The notes beneath the pieces are model-generated. The model had not been told where the DNA came from. It searched no databases and saw only the letters and a list, made by a program, of their open reading frames with translations. Made by a program: the position numbers and the translations under genes. Shown one piece after another: positions 51,695 through 61,843 of a DNA stretch of 64,000 nt. The first letter of the stretch is position 1. Each line of letters opens with the position of its first letter. This DNA comes from Enterococcus silesiacus (GTDB lineage: Bacteria; Bacillota; Bacilli; Lactobacillales; Enterococcaceae): the NCBI GenBank assembly GCA_001465115.1, contig CP013614.1:1488001-1552000 (forward strand). Direction: 5' to 3'.

Positions 51695-53032
51695 ATGGGA
51701 ATCAGAAGTCACGTAGCGATAGCCGCTGGAAAAACTTCTCAATGGATATTACAAACTTTCTTCAAAGGCGGCAGTAGCTATCCTGGAAAATTAGCGTTAA
51801 AAATCGATCCAAAAATTTTGGATACCTTAGCTAAAGATTATGAAATTGTCGTTGTCACTGGTACAAATGGAAAAACGTTGACAACAGCTCTAACAGTGAA
51901 TATTTTAAGACAAGAATTTGATCATGTACTGACCAACCCAACTGGCGCAAATATGGAACAAGGAATTGTTTCAACTTTCTTATCTGCTAAAAATAAAGGT
52001 GCAAAGCAGAAATTCGCCGTTTTAGAAATCGATGAGGCCAGTTTAAGTCGTGTCACAAAATATATTGAACCAAAATTATTTTTATTTACTAATATTTTCC
52101 GGGATCAAATGGATCGTTACGGTGAAATTTATACCACCTATAAACTGATCGTAGACGGTGCTGCCGCAGCGCCTAATGCACCGATTCTTTGCAATGGTGA
52201 CTCCCCGATCTTCAACTCAGTTGAAACGGTCAACCCAAGAAAATACTATGGTTTTAATCACAAAGCGGATGAAGAGCAAATGGCTCATTACAATACAGAC
52301 GGTTTACTTTGTCCAAAATGTCACCATATTTTACATTATAAAATGATCACTTATGCTAATTTGGGGAAATATTACTGCCCAAACTGCGGTTTCCATCGTC
52401 CTGAACTAGATGTTCAATTAACTGAGATGGTCGCAATGGACAATACCTCTGCTGATTTCGTGATTGATGGAGCACAATACAGTATTGCCGTTGGCGGGAT
52501 GTATAATGTATACAACGCTTTAGCTGCCACCTCAGTTGCTGAACATTACGGCGTTTCTCCTGAAAAGATCAGAGCTGGACTAAACTATGATGAAAAAGTC
52601 TTTGGTCGCCAAGAAACAATCAATATCGAGGGCAAATTATGTACCTTAATTCTAGTCAAAAATCCTGTTGGCTTAAATCAGGTCATTGATATGATGGCTC
52701 TTGCACCTTACTCTTTCTCACTTGTCTCTTTATTAAATGCGAACTATGCAGATGGAATCGATGTTAGCTGGATCTGGGATGGGGATCATGAGGCATTTGC
52801 CCAAATGAATATTCCAGAAGTCATCGCAGGTGGTGACCGTCATCAGGACATGGCTTTACGTTTGAAAGTGGCAGGAATTTCTGAAAACAAATTAAAAGAA
52901 ATCCCTAATCTAGATGATGTAATTACAGCAATCAAAGAATTACCGACAGAACATGTTTATATTTTAGCTACGTATACAGCTGTTTTACAATTACGTAAAT
53001 CACTCGCTGCACAAGGTTATATCAAGAGTTAA
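51695..53032 (+). CDS. murT: Lipid II isoglutaminyl synthase subunit MurT
   Basis: A 445-aa Mur ligase-like protein which, with GatD, amidates D-glutamate of lipid II to D-isoglutamine using glutamine and ATP. It has the ATP loop [15 protein letters not shown] (near residue 53), [14 protein letters not shown] (near 127), a zinc ribbon CPKCHHIL...CPNCGFHRP (near 207-230), and the C-terminal DUF1727-type domain. It is co-transcribed with gatD 40 bases downstream. Confidence 0.96.
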   Translation: MGIRSHVAIAAGKTSQWILQTFFKGGSSYPGKLALKIDPKILDTLAKDYEIVVVTGTNGKTLTTALTVNILRQEFDHVLTNPTGANMEQGIVSTFLSAKNKGAKQKFAVLEIDEASLSRVTKYIEPKLFLFTNIFRDQMDRYGEIYTTYKLIVDGAAAAPNAPILCNGDSPIFNSVETVNPRKYYGFNHKADEEQMAHYNTDGLLCPKCHHILHYKMITYANLGKYYCPNCGFHRPELDVQLTEMVAMDNTSADFVIDGAQYSIAVGGMYNVYNALAATSVAEHYGVSPEKIRAGLNYDEKVFGRQETINIEGKLCTLILVKNPVGLNQVIDMMALAPYSFSLVSLLNANYADGIDVSWIWDGDHEAFAQMNIPEVIAGGDRHQDMALRLKVAGISENKLKEIPNLDDVITAIKELPTEHVYILATYTAVLQLRKSLAAQGYIKS

Positions 53033-53072
53033 CCTTTCGAAAAAAGATAAATCAGGAATGAGGTAAAGAACA

Positions 53073-53768
53073 ATGCCTAAAGAATTAGTTGTATGTCATT
53101 TATATGGAAATTTACTGAACACCTATGGCGACAATGGTAATTTACTGATGTTAAAATACCTTGCCGAAAAAATGAATGTGACTTTCCGTTCTGAAATCAT
53201 CAGTATTTACGAACCATTTGACCCTAATAAATATGATCTAGTGTTTGTTGGCGGAGGTCAAGATTTTGAACAGCTGATTATTTCAGACGATATCCAAACG
53301 AAAAAAGAAACCTTAACTGAATACATTGAAAATGACGGTGTTATGCTCGCTATATGTGGCGGCTATCAATTATTAGGTCATTATTATATGGGCGCTAAAG
53401 GCGAAAAAATCCACGGCATCGGTGCTTTGGATCACTATACATTAAGTCAAGATAATAACCGCTATATCGGCGATATCGTGATTCACAATGAAGAATTTAA
53501 CGAGACTTATTATGGCTTTGAAAATCATAATGGCCGAACATTTTTAGGTAAAGGAGAACGTCCTTTAGGCAATGTCGTAAAAGGAAAAGGTAATAATAAC
53601 GAAGACGGCTCTGAAGGCGTGATCTACAAAAATGTCTTTGGTTCTTACTTCCACGGACCGATTCTTGCTCGTAATGAAAATCTAGCGCTTCGGTTAATCA
53701 AAACGGCTTTAGAGAAAAAATATGATGAACCTTTCAATGTACCTCAAGAAATGCAGACGGTTGAATAA
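53073..53768 (+). CDS. gatD: Lipid II isoglutaminyl synthase glutaminase subunit GatD
   Basis: A 231-aa class I glutamine amidotransferase of the CobB/CobQ type. The nucleophile Cys is in [15 protein letters not shown] (near residue 94) and the catalytic His is in [11 protein letters not shown] (near 190). It supplies ammonia to MurT for lipid II amidation in the cytoplasm. It ends at a strong bidirectional terminator. Confidence 0.96.
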   Translation: MPKELVVCHLYGNLLNTYGDNGNLLMLKYLAEKMNVTFRSEIISIYEPFDPNKYDLVFVGGGQDFEQLIISDDIQTKKETLTEYIENDGVMLAICGGYQLLGHYYMGAKGEKIHGIGALDHYTLSQDNNRYIGDIVIHNEEFNETYYGFENHNGRTFLGKGERPLGNVVKGKGNNNEDGSEGVIYKNVFGSYFHGPILARNENLALRLIKTALEKKYDEPFNVPQEMQTVE

Positions 53769-53770
53769 AC

Positions 53771-53806
53771 AAAAAAGTGTTAGGAAAATTTCCTAACACT
53801 TTTTTT
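53771..53806. terminator. Bidirectional terminator between gatD and manA
   Basis: A long perfect palindrome around GTGTTAGGAAA / TTTCCTAACAC, flanked by A and T runs, serves both converging genes. Confidence 0.93.
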
Positions 53807-53816
53807 CTTGAATTTT

Positions 53817-54791
53817 TTATGCATCAATTCCTGGTTCAGAAGCAATAATCGTCAGATCACCTTCAACACGCCATTTCACAATATCATTCGGTAAAATAAA
53901 GCTTGTTCCTTTTGCCAGTTCATAGCTTTCAGTCTTGATTGTCTCTGCGTCCTCAATAATCAAATGACCAACACCTTCGATAACAGTTGCTAATGTATAC
54001 GGTGCATTTTTCTTCACATTCAATACACCTTTAACTTGCCATTCATAGACATTGAAAAATGGTGTTTTCAAATACGTAATAATGCTTGATTGTCCTTGGT
54101 TTTGTTGTTGGATCGATAATTGTGCATCTTTTGCCGGAACTGTCGTTACATCCACTGATTGTTGAATATGCAGTTCTCTAGCATTTCCTTGATCGTCTTT
54201 TCTATCATAGTCATACACACGATACGTAGTATCACTACTTTGCTGTGTTTCTAAAATCATGATCCCTTTACCGATTGCATGGATCGTTCCACTTGGCACA
54301 TAGAAAAAGTCGCCTTTTTTAACAGGCACTTTCTTCAGTAAATCATCCCAGCGTTCTTCTTTGATCATCGCTTCGAGCTCTTCTCGGCTCTTGGCATTGT
54401 GCCCATAAATGATCGTTGATCCTGGTTCAGCGTCAATAATGTACCAACATTCTGTTTTTCCCAGTTCGCCTTCGTTAGCCAAACCATAGGCATCATCAGG
54501 ATGTACTTGTACAGATAAATCATCTTCAGCATCTAAAATTTTAGTCAGTAAAGGAAATACATCTCCCTTGGCATTACCGAATAATTCACGATGATTCGTC
54601 CAAAGTTCGTCTAGTTTTTGTCCAGAAAATTCACCATTTTCTACTGTGCTTACTCCATGTGGATGGGCACTGATTGCCCAGTCTTCCCCGATCTTATTAC
54701 TTGGTAAATCAAAACCGAATACAGTGTGTAAACGATCGCCACCCCAAATTTTTTCTTGGAATACCGGTTTTAAAAATAAAGGTTGCTGCAT
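53817..54791 (-). CDS. manA: Mannose-6-phosphate isomerase, class I
   Basis: This enzyme interconverts mannose-6-phosphate and fructose-6-phosphate. The 324-aa cupin protein has zinc ligands in QVHPDDAYG (near residue 96), the KTECWYII segment (near 113) and VPSGTIHAIGKG (near 166). This is the short Firmicute form. It stands alone on the minus strand, opposite gatD. Confidence 0.95.
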   Translation of the reverse strand: MQQPLFLKPVFQEKIWGGDRLHTVFGFDLPSNKIGEDWAISAHPHGVSTVENGEFSGQKLDELWTNHRELFGNAKGDVFPLLTKILDAEDDLSVQVHPDDAYGLANEGELGKTECWYIIDAEPGSTIIYGHNAKSREELEAMIKEERWDDLLKKVPVKKGDFFYVPSGTIHAIGKGIMILETQQSSDTTYRVYDYDRKDDQGNARELHIQQSVDVTTVPAKDAQLSIQQQNQGQSSIITYLKTPFFNVYEWQVKGVLNVKKNAPYTLATVIEGVGHLIIEDAETIKTESYELAKGTSFILPNDIVKWRVEGDLTIIASEPGIDA

Positions 54792-54833
54792 AGTTTAGAG
54801 ACTCCCTTCCATTTATACTCGTCAATTATACCA

Positions 54834-55871
54834 CTAAAAAGAAAGCGATTCATCTTTGAATGTTATTTTTTCTTTTAAATAAATACCAATGAGTTCATCT
54901 CTTTTTTTAATGTATTCCGCTCTTTTATCCACTGGATGAACTCGATTGGAGAGAAAGACAAACCCTTCCTTCTCCTCAGGATCGATCAATAAAAAAGTGC
55001 CAGTATAGCCCGTATGAAATAACAGTGATCGCCCAGATAAATCATCTTTCAAATCCCAACCTAAAGAACGATGTCCTTTTCCATTAGGAGTTTGATCATC
55101 TAGTAATGAACGAATTGTACTTTTTTCTAATACGGGAGTTGTCTGATACATTCCGTCATTTAAATACATTGACGTAAATTTTTTAAGGTCAGTCAAATTA
55201 GTAAATAGACCCGCATTACCAGCATGTTCCGCTAAAACGAACGCTTTTGGATCATGCGTTTGACCACGAATCAATCCTCTGATAGGATGATTTTCAGTTG
55301 GCACAATTTTAGAAGCGTCCGTAGGTAAAAAAAGACTTTCTGTCATATCCAAAGGCTGTAAAACACGCTCTTTAAAAATCTCGATCACTGTTTTGCTTAA
55401 TACTTCTTCCATCATAAATCCAAGTAAGATTGTTCCAGTATCTGTATAGACTACCTTTTTACCTAAATGTTCACCTGAGCTGACCCGATTATAGGCCGTT
55501 TTCAATTCTTCTTTTGATAAAATATCTCGATTTTCAATATAACTCTGAATATCGGATGTGTGCGTTAAAAGATGACGAATCGTTATTTTTTCATCTTCAA
55601 AAACTGAGTAATAATTTTTGAATGGAACATCTATGTTGATTATTCCCGCTTCCATTAACTGTAAGACCACCGTTGTTGTACAAACAACTTTAGTTAGCGA
55701 TGCTACATCAAAAAGGAATGTAGGCTCTAATGACTCAACTGTCGGTAGGATTTGGGCATTTCCCCAGGTGTGATCCTCGGATTTTCCGTTTGCTATAAAT
55801 GAAAAACTGACACCAGAGAATACCTTCTGATCCATCAATTCTTTGATTTTTTCCTTTGTTTTTTCATACAT
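54834..55871 (-). CDS. Serine hydrolase of the class C beta-lactamase family
   Basis: A 345-aa protein with no signal peptide. The SxxK motif SLTK (Ser58, Lys61) lies in FDVASLTKVVCTTT. The second motif is probably YTDTG (Tyr near residue 151) and the third is HTGYTG near 282. This fold includes esterases, D-amino acid peptidases and penicillin-binding proteins. Lack of a signal suggests a cytoplasmic esterase or peptidase. The substrate is unknown. It is 41 bases downstream of the VOC gene. Confidence 0.85.
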   Translation of the reverse strand: MYEKTKEKIKELMDQKVFSGVSFSFIANGKSEDHTWGNAQILPTVESLEPTFLFDVASLTKVVCTTTVVLQLMEAGIINIDVPFKNYYSVFEDEKITIRHLLTHTSDIQSYIENRDILSKEELKTAYNRVSSGEHLGKKVVYTDTGTILLGFMMEEVLSKTVIEIFKERVLQPLDMTESLFLPTDASKIVPTENHPIRGLIRGQTHDPKAFVLAEHAGNAGLFTNLTDLKKFTSMYLNDGMYQTTPVLEKSTIRSLLDDQTPNGKGHRSLGWDLKDDLSGRSLLFHTGYTGTFLLIDPEEKEGFVFLSNRVHPVDKRAEYIKKRDELIGIYLKEKITFKDESLSF

Positions 55872-55912
55872 AATTTGTTTACCTCGTTGCTTTTCGGACT
55901 ATTTTTGTGGCT

Positions 55913-56749
55913 TTAATTTCTAACGAACCACCATTCAATCTGGCTAGGATCATAGATCGTTAAAATCGTTAATTTTTTATCAACGAAAAATGCTTGTTGT
56001 TGTTCTTCTAAATGGCTTTTTAGCTGTTTCATTTCTGCTTCATGATGTAATGTTAAAACAAAAAAATCCACCCCTAAGGATTCTTCAGAATCGACTTTCG
56101 CGCTATTTATTTTGACTGCATCATCTAAATGGATCCAAAAATTTCCATCATTCATTGATAGTGCATCAAGTCGTTTACTCTCAGGAGTCATCCCCAAAAT
56201 ATTTTGGTAAAAAGAATGATGCTTCATTTTATCTTTCACGTTTAGTTTGATTCGATCAAATCTTACTCCAGCAGACAGGCTCGAATACAAGACGTTACTT
56301 TTCTGGATCAAGGGTTGTATATCAAGTACTTCAGTGCCAGCTTCCAATTGATCTTTTGCTCCTTGATAACTAACTTCCAGCTCATTTCCCTCTGGGTCTT
56401 CTAAAAATACACTCTTGCGTTGTTCTTTTTGTGTTGCTTTCTTAATTGGATAATTATGTGACGTAATTCTTCTCAAAAGGCTGCCAAACTCTTCCTCTGT
56501 TGGAATCAACAAAGAAAAGCAGACAGCTTTATCAGAAACTTCTATTGGCTCATCTTCAGAATCTATTTCTTCTAATATCAATAATCGACTATCTTTTTCT
56601 TGCGAGCCGAATATTGATAAATTATTCTCTTCTAGCTTCAAAACAAATCCCAACACATTTTTATAAAAGCTAACCATTTTCTCTACATCTTTTATACGAA
56701 GAGCAACCGTTTTCACATATACATCTTCTGATAATTGAAACTTTTCCAT
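55913..56749 (-). CDS. VOC-family protein with two glyoxalase-like domains
   Basis: A 278-aa protein with two vicinal oxygen chelate repeats. The first (residues 8-125) opens with VALRIKDVEKMVSFYKNVLGF and ends FLEDPEGNELEV. The second (residues 165-275) opens with RIKLNVKDKMKHHSFYQNILGM and ends TIYDPSQIEWWF. This layout matches CatE-like catechol dioxygenase-fold proteins of Firmicutes, whose roles are mostly unknown. The metal ligands are not all conserved to my eye. It is probably co-transcribed with the serine hydrolase gene. Confidence 0.8.
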   Translation of the reverse strand: MEKFQLSEDVYVKTVALRIKDVEKMVSFYKNVLGFVLKLEENNLSIFGSQEKDSRLLILEEIDSEDEPIEVSDKAVCFSLLIPTEEEFGSLLRRITSHNYPIKKATQKEQRKSVFLEDPEGNELEVSYQGAKDQLEAGTEVLDIQPLIQKSNVLYSSLSAGVRFDRIKLNVKDKMKHHSFYQNILGMTPESKRLDALSMNDGNFWIHLDDAVKINSAKVDSEESLGVDFFVLTLHHEAEMKQLKSHLEEQQQAFFVDKKLTILTIYDPSQIEWWFVRN

Positions 56750-56981
56750 TCGTCTTCCCCCTCCGAATGTCTCCCTACATTTATTCTAAACATCTCTAGT
56801 GATTTCAGCAAGTAAATGCTCTTTTCAAAAAAATAACAAATATAAGAAATTTTTGAGAAAATGCCGTTGCTTTCACCTATACCAATCCAGAAATATTATG
56901 ATTTTTTTTGACCCCAACTTAATCTATACCGATGTCAAACAAGCCCATTTGAGCGATAACAAAGATACACCAAAAATAAAT

Positions 56982-57019
56982 AAAAAAGATGCTGAATATT
57001 CAATTCAAGCATCTTTTTT
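56982..57019 (-). terminator. Terminator of the MacAB-like exporter operon
   Basis: Stem AAAAAAGATGC (56982-56992) / GCATCTTTTTT (57009-57019) with a T-rich tail on the minus strand. Confidence 0.85.
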
Positions 57020-57040
57020 ACTGGCTAATTGACTCATTTA

Positions 57041-58276
57041 TTAATTATAAATAGCTTTGATTGGATCCATTCTTGATGCACTGATTGCAGGTATGATTCC
57101 GAATACAACACCTGTAAGGATAGATACCACTGTTGATATAGCAAAAATCGATGGCGTCATGACTGGAATAATATCGACAAATCTGCCGACTACGGTAGAT
57201 AAGAGATAACCTAATCCTACTCCAATTAATCCTCCCAACAAGGTTATAAATGCTGCTTCTAAAAGAAATTGCAGCAAGATCATCCGCGGTTTGGCGCCGA
57301 TTGCTCTACGAATTCCAATTTCTCGTTTTCTTTCTGTAACAGAAACATACATGATATTCATGACACCAATCCCACCAACTAAAAGAGAAATTGCAGTGAC
57401 AGCCATCAAGAACATTGTCATACCTCCAATAGCCTCTTCCATTTGCTGTTGATTCTTTTGCTCTAAATCATTTTCTTTAAAGATCCCTTTAACATCAGGA
57501 TGATTTTCGCTTAAAATAGCAACCGCTTGTGCAATGACCGTTTGTTTATCGGTCCCTTCCTTCAATTTAAAATTAATACCGCTGATTGACTTGGAAGCTG
57601 CTAGTTTATTATACGAACTTCTTGATACAAAACTACTGTTCACAATATTCCAGTCTAACGACATCGCCTCAGAATTATCCAATGCGTCATAATCAAACGG
57701 CTCTAAAATACCAATCACTTTGTACATATATCCGTTGATTGAAACAGCTTTTCCGATCAATTCACCAGGATCATCCATCTTTAAACTCATGTCAAACGTA
57801 TCATGATTTAAAATGATCACATCTTTATTGATATCTCGATCGTCAAAATCCCGACCATATTTAATTTTATTCTGGCCTCTATTAGAAGTGACCATTAAAT
57901 TTGCTTTAGCGCCAAAATAATCTAACTGAGTTGTCAAATTATCTCCCATCATACCGTCTCCATATTGAGGATAAATCGATTCAACGCCATCAATATCTCT
58001 AACTTTTTTCATATCAACTCGGGAAAAGCTATAGTCTGGCTCTTCAAACGACATCATCCCAGAAGCACTTTCATCCTGCATCGTATAATGTAGCTTGACC
58101 ACATCTGTATTCATAGCACTCGTTGCAGACATTACTTGCTTTTTCATGCCCTCACCTAGTGTTGAAATCGTCACAACAGAAGCAATCCCAATAATGATTC
58201 CAATCATCGTCAAAAACACTCGCAGCTTATGCGCTCGTAGACTCAATAAGGTACTTATCAATAGATTTGAGATCAT
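57041..58276 (-). CDS. MacB/FtsX-type ABC transporter permease
   Basis: A 411-aa membrane protein with the MacB layout. It has one N-terminal membrane segment (LRVFLTMIGIIIGIASVVTI), a large extracellular domain (about 45-285), and three C-terminal segments including ERKREIGIRRAIGAKPRMI and GVVFGIIPAISASRMDPIKAI. It couples cytosolic ATPase work to an extracellular domain, usually for export of peptides, antibiotics or lipids. Its start overlaps the ATPase gene by 4 bases. The full set is adaptor, ATPase, permease. Confidence 0.9.
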   Translation of the reverse strand: MISNLLISTLLSLRAHKLRVFLTMIGIIIGIASVVTISTLGEGMKKQVMSATSAMNTDVVKLHYTMQDESASGMMSFEEPDYSFSRVDMKKVRDIDGVESIYPQYGDGMMGDNLTTQLDYFGAKANLMVTSNRGQNKIKYGRDFDDRDINKDVIILNHDTFDMSLKMDDPGELIGKAVSINGYMYKVIGILEPFDYDALDNSEAMSLDWNIVNSSFVSRSSYNKLAASKSISGINFKLKEGTDKQTVIAQAVAILSENHPDVKGIFKENDLEQKNQQQMEEAIGGMTMFLMAVTAISLLVGGIGVMNIMYVSVTERKREIGIRRAIGAKPRMILLQFLLEAAFITLLGGLIGVGLGYLLSTVVGRFVDIIPVMTPSIFAISTVVSILTGVVFGIIPAISASRMDPIKAIYN

Positions 58277-58983
58277 CGAATCACCTCTTCTTCAAGGAAA
58301 CGACCATCTTTCATATGGATCACTCGAGTCGCATATTTTTTCATATCGCCATCATGAGTTACCATCACGATCGTTTTACCCTGTTGATTCAACTCTGTCA
58401 ACAGCTCCATGATCTCAGTTCCAGTTTCACTATCAAGTGCCCCTGTTGGTTCATCTGCCATGATTAACAGTGGATCATTGACTAGAGAACGAGCAATCGC
58501 CACTCGCTGCTGTTGTCCACCAGATAGTTCATTAACTTTTGCTTTTGTTTTTGCACCTAAACCAACCAACTCTAAATATTTTTCAGCAATCTTGCGTTTT
58601 TCTTCATTACTTTTCTTGCCTTCATATACACAAGGCAATTGCACGTTTTGGCTAACATTCAATGAATTGATCAAAAAGAATTGTTGAAAAATAAAACCAA
58701 GATATTCATTTCGAAACTCAGATTTTTTATTCTCTGAAAGTTTAGAAACATCTTCCCCTTTAAAAAGATAATTGCCATCAGAAACACGGTCTAAAAAACC
58801 AATGATATTCATCAAAGTAGTTTTTCCACTTCCCGATTTTCCCATGATCATAATGAATTCACCTTCATTGATCGTCAAATCCAATGATTTTAAAACCTGC
58901 AATTTTTCTTTCCCAACAGGAAAATATTTATTGATAGCTTGCATTTGAATGAGAGGTCGCGGGCTTTGTTCTTCTTGTGTCAT
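58273..58983 (-). CDS. MacB-type ABC transporter ATPase
   Basis: A 236-aa ATPase of the LolD/MacB family with Walker [10 protein letters not shown] (near residue 48), signature [14 protein letters not shown], Walker [18 protein letters not shown] and the H-loop VTHDGDM. It works with the overlapping permease and the adaptor 11 bases upstream. AGGAGG precedes the ATG. Confidence 0.93.
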   Translation of the reverse strand: MTQEEQSPRPLIQMQAINKYFPVGKEKLQVLKSLDLTINEGEFIMIMGKSGSGKTTLMNIIGFLDRVSDGNYLFKGEDVSKLSENKKSEFRNEYLGFIFQQFFLINSLNVSQNVQLPCVYEGKKSNEEKRKIAEKYLELVGLGAKTKAKVNELSGGQQQRVAIARSLVNDPLLIMADEPTGALDSETGTEIMELLTELNQQGKTIVMVTHDGDMKKYATRVIHMKDGRFLEEEVIR

Positions 58984-58994
58984 GTGTGCTCCTC

Positions 58995-60152
58995 CTATTC
59001 TTTAGCTGCTGCTCCTGATTCTTTACTTTCTTCTCCAATCAGATCTCCTTCTTTGACTTCCTTTTTAGAGGAAACGACGATTCGATCAGCCGACTCTAAA
59101 CCTGAATTGACAACTGTATTTTCACCTTTTTCTTCGCCTACTTGAATATCACGGCGGATCACTGAACCGAAATCGTTCACTAATACATATTTTTTGCCAT
59201 CTTGATCATGGATTGCCTTTTTAGGGACTTCAATTGGTTTGTTGTCTCCTAGATTGATCGTTGCTTGCATATGGTAACCATTTTTGATGCCATCCAAACT
59301 ATCGAGAGCCAATTTTACATTATAATTAGACATCGAACTGTCTGCACCAGTACTTTCACCTTGATTTTGATTTGCTTGTGCTTCAGGTGGATTGTCATCG
59401 ATATACGAAATTTTACCTGTCACCGTTGTGCCGCTTGAAACCACTGAAAGATTTGCTTTTTGGTCTACGGCAATTTTCATCAAATCTTTTTCATTTACTT
59501 TTCCTGCAACATATAGACCATCCGATGTCAAACGTAGTACTGGCGCATTTTCATCTTTGACTTCTGGAATGGACACACGTCCTTTAAACTTTGCTTTAGT
59601 TGAAATGAACTGCTTCGTTGACAGGTCAGCAATTGTTTCATTTGAAAAGAAAATTTCTTCATCTACTCCATCGACTTCTGCTTGATGTTGTTCATCAATA
59701 GCAGCTCCCGTTGTGTTTCGTTCTTCTTCTTTTGTTTTATTAAAAGTATCGATTGCTCGATTCCATTTCTTATAGATATTTTGTTTTTTTGTTGCAAGTT
59801 TACTTAAGGTATTATTTTGTACTTCGATTTCTTTAGTTACTTCTTTATCTTCATACGTAAATAATTCTGTGTCAGGTTCGACAACATCTCCATTTTTGAC
59901 TTTAATTTCTGGTGTGCTTGTCATTTTGTTATCTTTTGCAAAAGCTTCCGCCTGTTCAGGTTGTACAACACCATTGATGTATACCTGTTCAATATCGGGC
60001 ACTTCAAAATATTCGATTCCTAAATCTTCTGTGGCAGTCTTCATTTCAGGACCAGCCGCTTGTTTTCCTCCAAATAAACTTGGAAGAACAAAGATACCAA
60101 TTATTACCACTACTGCAACTATCCCTGCAATGATCATTGTTCTTTTTTTCAT
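58995..60152 (-). CDS. MacA/HlyD-like adaptor of the ABC exporter
   Basis: A 385-aa membrane-anchored adaptor. One N-terminal membrane segment (MIIAGIVAVVVIIGIFVLPSLF) is followed by a lipoyl/barrel domain (VKNGDVVEPDTELFTYED), a short coiled coil (ATKKQNIYKKWNRAIDTFNKTKEE), a second half-lipoyl part and a beta-barrel (LSVVSSGTTVTGKISYIDD). An in-frame ATG five codons upstream is one base from the first GGAG. The ATG at 60152 has GAGGAG at 7 bases. It probably links the exporter to the cell wall side. The nearby TetR regulator may control the operon. Confidence 0.88.
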   Translation of the reverse strand: MKKRTMIIAGIVAVVVIIGIFVLPSLFGGKQAAGPEMKTATEDLGIEYFEVPDIEQVYINGVVQPEQAEAFAKDNKMTSTPEIKVKNGDVVEPDTELFTYEDKEVTKEIEVQNNTLSKLATKKQNIYKKWNRAIDTFNKTKEEERNTTGAAIDEQHQAEVDGVDEEIFFSNETIADLSTKQFISTKAKFKGRVSIPEVKDENAPVLRLTSDGLYVAGKVNEKDLMKIAVDQKANLSVVSSGTTVTGKISYIDDNPPEAQANQNQGESTGADSSMSNYNVKLALDSLDGIKNGYHMQATINLGDNKPIEVPKKAIHDQDGKKYVLVNDFGSVIRRDIQVGEEKGENTVVNSGLESADRIVVSSKKEVKEGDLIGEESKESGAAAKE

Positions 60153-60490
60153 AATTCTACTCCTCATCTCCTTTTTTATCCCATCAAGTAATCTCTTTCC
60201 AACAACACAGTTGTCTTACTCTTAATTTAACCATTATTCGGTACATCATACAACTTACATTTTTGTAATTGCTCGAAAATTCAGTTTATTACAAACGTTT
60301 TTTTCATTAAACTCGTTTGTTCAATAAAAACGATCCAGCTACGAAAATCGTTTTCTATGTAAAAATTACTCTTTTATCGTATCGTTTCAGCTTTTAAGAG
60401 TCTGAGTTAGAAACCAAAAGGATTATTTCTTAGACCCTTAAAACCTTAACAAACGACCTTAATAATACGCTTAATTTTTTTACCTTCTTA
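60153..60490. other. Intergenic region between the exporter operon and the TetR gene (338 bp)
   Basis: No gene seen. Two inverted repeats are present: ACAAACG (60291-60297) / CGTTTGT (60314-60320), and AAAACGAT / ATCGTTTT around 60328-60353. The TetR operator sequence found at 61160-61189 is not repeated here. The exporter promoter could not be defined. Confidence 0.5.
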
Positions 60491-61138
60491 CTAGTTATAA
60501 ACTCCTTCTTTTAACCAATTCAACCTGGTTTTAAAATTTCCAATTGTTAGCTCAATTTCATAATCAGGATTTTCCTTAAGTTTGCGATAGCCTTCGATAA
60601 TCGAAGAATATACGGTATTCATAAGCATCTGCATCAACATTTTAAATTCCTGTTCATTTTGAATGTTCAACTTAGTAAGATCAATCAGTTTATACATTTT
60701 ATGGCCGTGACGTTTTTTCTGCCATGGTTCACCCTTTTTGTCGTTTGGGGTGAATTGTGGAGAAATCCGGCTAGTGGTTTGATAATCCATTTTCATAAAA
60801 AGATTGTGATAAAATGACGCATGCTCACCAGTCAATACTTCTAAAATCAACTTAGGAAAATATATGGCTAGCCCCTCAAACAAATCACCATCTGCTTCTT
60901 TAATATATTTTTCAATATTTTTTTTACTATCTTGCCTCAATAAATCAAAATAGTAGTAATAAAGATCTTCTTTATCTTCGAAATACTGATAGAAGCTGCC
61001 TCTAGGTATCTCAGCTAATCTCACGATATTAGCAATTGAGGCATCATTCAAGGCTGTTCTGGAAAATTCGATGGAAGCCGCTTCTAATAGGCGTTGCTGC
61101 TTCTCTTTAGTTAAATGAAAAAAAGTCTTTTTTGGCAT
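60491..61138 (-). CDS. TetR-family transcriptional regulator
   Basis: A 215-aa regulator. Residues about 5-55 are the TetR DNA-binding domain (EKQQRLLEAASIEFSRTALNDASIANIVRLAEIPRGSFYQYFEDKEDL). The rest is a helical ligand domain without a family I can name. Of several in-frame ATG codons the one at 61138 has the best spacing to AAGGAAGG and gives MPKKTFFHL, the usual N-terminus. A double palindrome overlaps the start of its transcript, so autorepression is likely. It lies upstream of, and on the same strand as, the MacAB-like exporter, a common pairing. Confidence 0.9.
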   Translation of the reverse strand: MPKKTFFHLTKEKQQRLLEAASIEFSRTALNDASIANIVRLAEIPRGSFYQYFEDKEDLYYYYFDLLRQDSKKNIEKYIKEADGDLFEGLAIYFPKLILEVLTGEHASFYHNLFMKMDYQTTSRISPQFTPNDKKGEPWQKKRHGHKMYKLIDLTKLNIQNEQEFKMLMQMLMNTVYSSIIEGYRKLKENPDYEIELTIGNFKTRLNWLKEGVYN

Positions 61139-61159
61139 ATTTTGCATCCCTTCCTTTTT

Positions 61160-61193
61160 ATGACAAGATGTCATATGACACCTTGTCATTATA
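61160..61193 (-). promoter_or_regulatory. TetR promoter with tandem palindromic operator
   Basis: The 15-base palindrome ATGACA-N3-TGTCAT occurs twice in direct contact (61160-61174 and 61175-61189), giving a 30-base near-perfect palindrome. On the minus strand the -10 TATAAT (61188-61193) abuts it and a -35 TTGCCT lies about 16 bases further up. Bound repressor would block transcription of its own gene. Confidence 0.8.
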
Positions 61194-61245
61194 TCATCTT
61201 AAAAGAAAAAGGCAAGAGGCATAAATAGCATTTTAAATAATTTAT

Positions 61246-61274
61246 ACAAAAAAACTGGTTACTCCAGCTTTTTT
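61246..61274 (-). terminator. Terminator of the guanylate kinase-like gene
   Basis: A short stem (GCTGG / CCAG type) with the gene's stop codon in the loop, followed by seven T on the minus strand. Confidence 0.65.
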
Positions 61275-61843
61275 ATGCGCTCATTTACTGCTTGTTCTAC
61301 CTCTTTCACAACTTTTTCAAAGGGTTGATTTGCATTGATTATAGAGTGGTTCGGATATGTGATTATTTTATTTTTATTCTGAGATTCTTGAGTGTATAAT
61401 GCGCCTCGTTGTTTTATAAGTATGGTATCATTTTCTCTCGTCTGTAACCTTGATAATACATTTTTTTTAGATACATCTAAGAAAATCGGAATAATCATAT
61501 TGCCAAATTGTTCTTCGATTTTTTGAAATCCCTTGAACGTCAAAACATCATAGGCATAATGATCCGTCGTTTTTTGAATCAGTTCTGCTATCCCTACACC
61601 ATATTGATTGCCATGATAGGTATCAAATTCTGCCAAAGCATTCATATTTAATAAGTGTTGAAATCCTTCTTCCGTTTCAAAATAGTAATCTGCACCCTCT
61701 ACTTCTTCCTTGCGAATAGGGCGAGTTGTATGAGATATCACCTTATACTCCGACGGAAAAACAGCTTCTGCTACTCTTGTTTTTCCTGAACCGCTAGGAC
61801 CGATAATAACAAAAAATGGGTGCTTGAGTTTTTTTCTTTCCAC
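61259..61843 (-). CDS. Guanylate kinase-like protein
   Basis: A 194-aa P-loop kinase fold with GPSGSGKTRVAEAV (residues 14-27), the GMP-binding SHTTRPIRKEEVEGADYYF and the later YGVGIAELI segment. These are guanylate kinase landmarks. The C-terminal half is divergent, and the context is not that of housekeeping gmk (no rpoZ beside it). It may be a paralogue with another nucleotide or a regulatory role. The start is GTG with AAGGA upstream. It is monocistronic. Confidence 0.75.
   Translation of the reverse strand: MERKKLKHPFFVIIGPSGSGKTRVAEAVFPSEYKVISHTTRPIRKEEVEGADYYFETEEGFQHLLNMNALAEFDTYHGNQYGVGIAELIQKTTDHYAYDVLTFKGFQKIEEQFGNMIIPIFLDVSKKNVLSRLQTRENDTILIKQRGALYTQESQNKNKIITYPNHSIINANQPFEKVVKEVEQAVNERIKKLE

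Noticed and set aside
56799..57032. Plus-strand open frame of 77 codons between the VOC gene and the exporter operon
   Set aside because: It has no ribosome site, no family resemblance, and runs through the exporter terminator hairpin.
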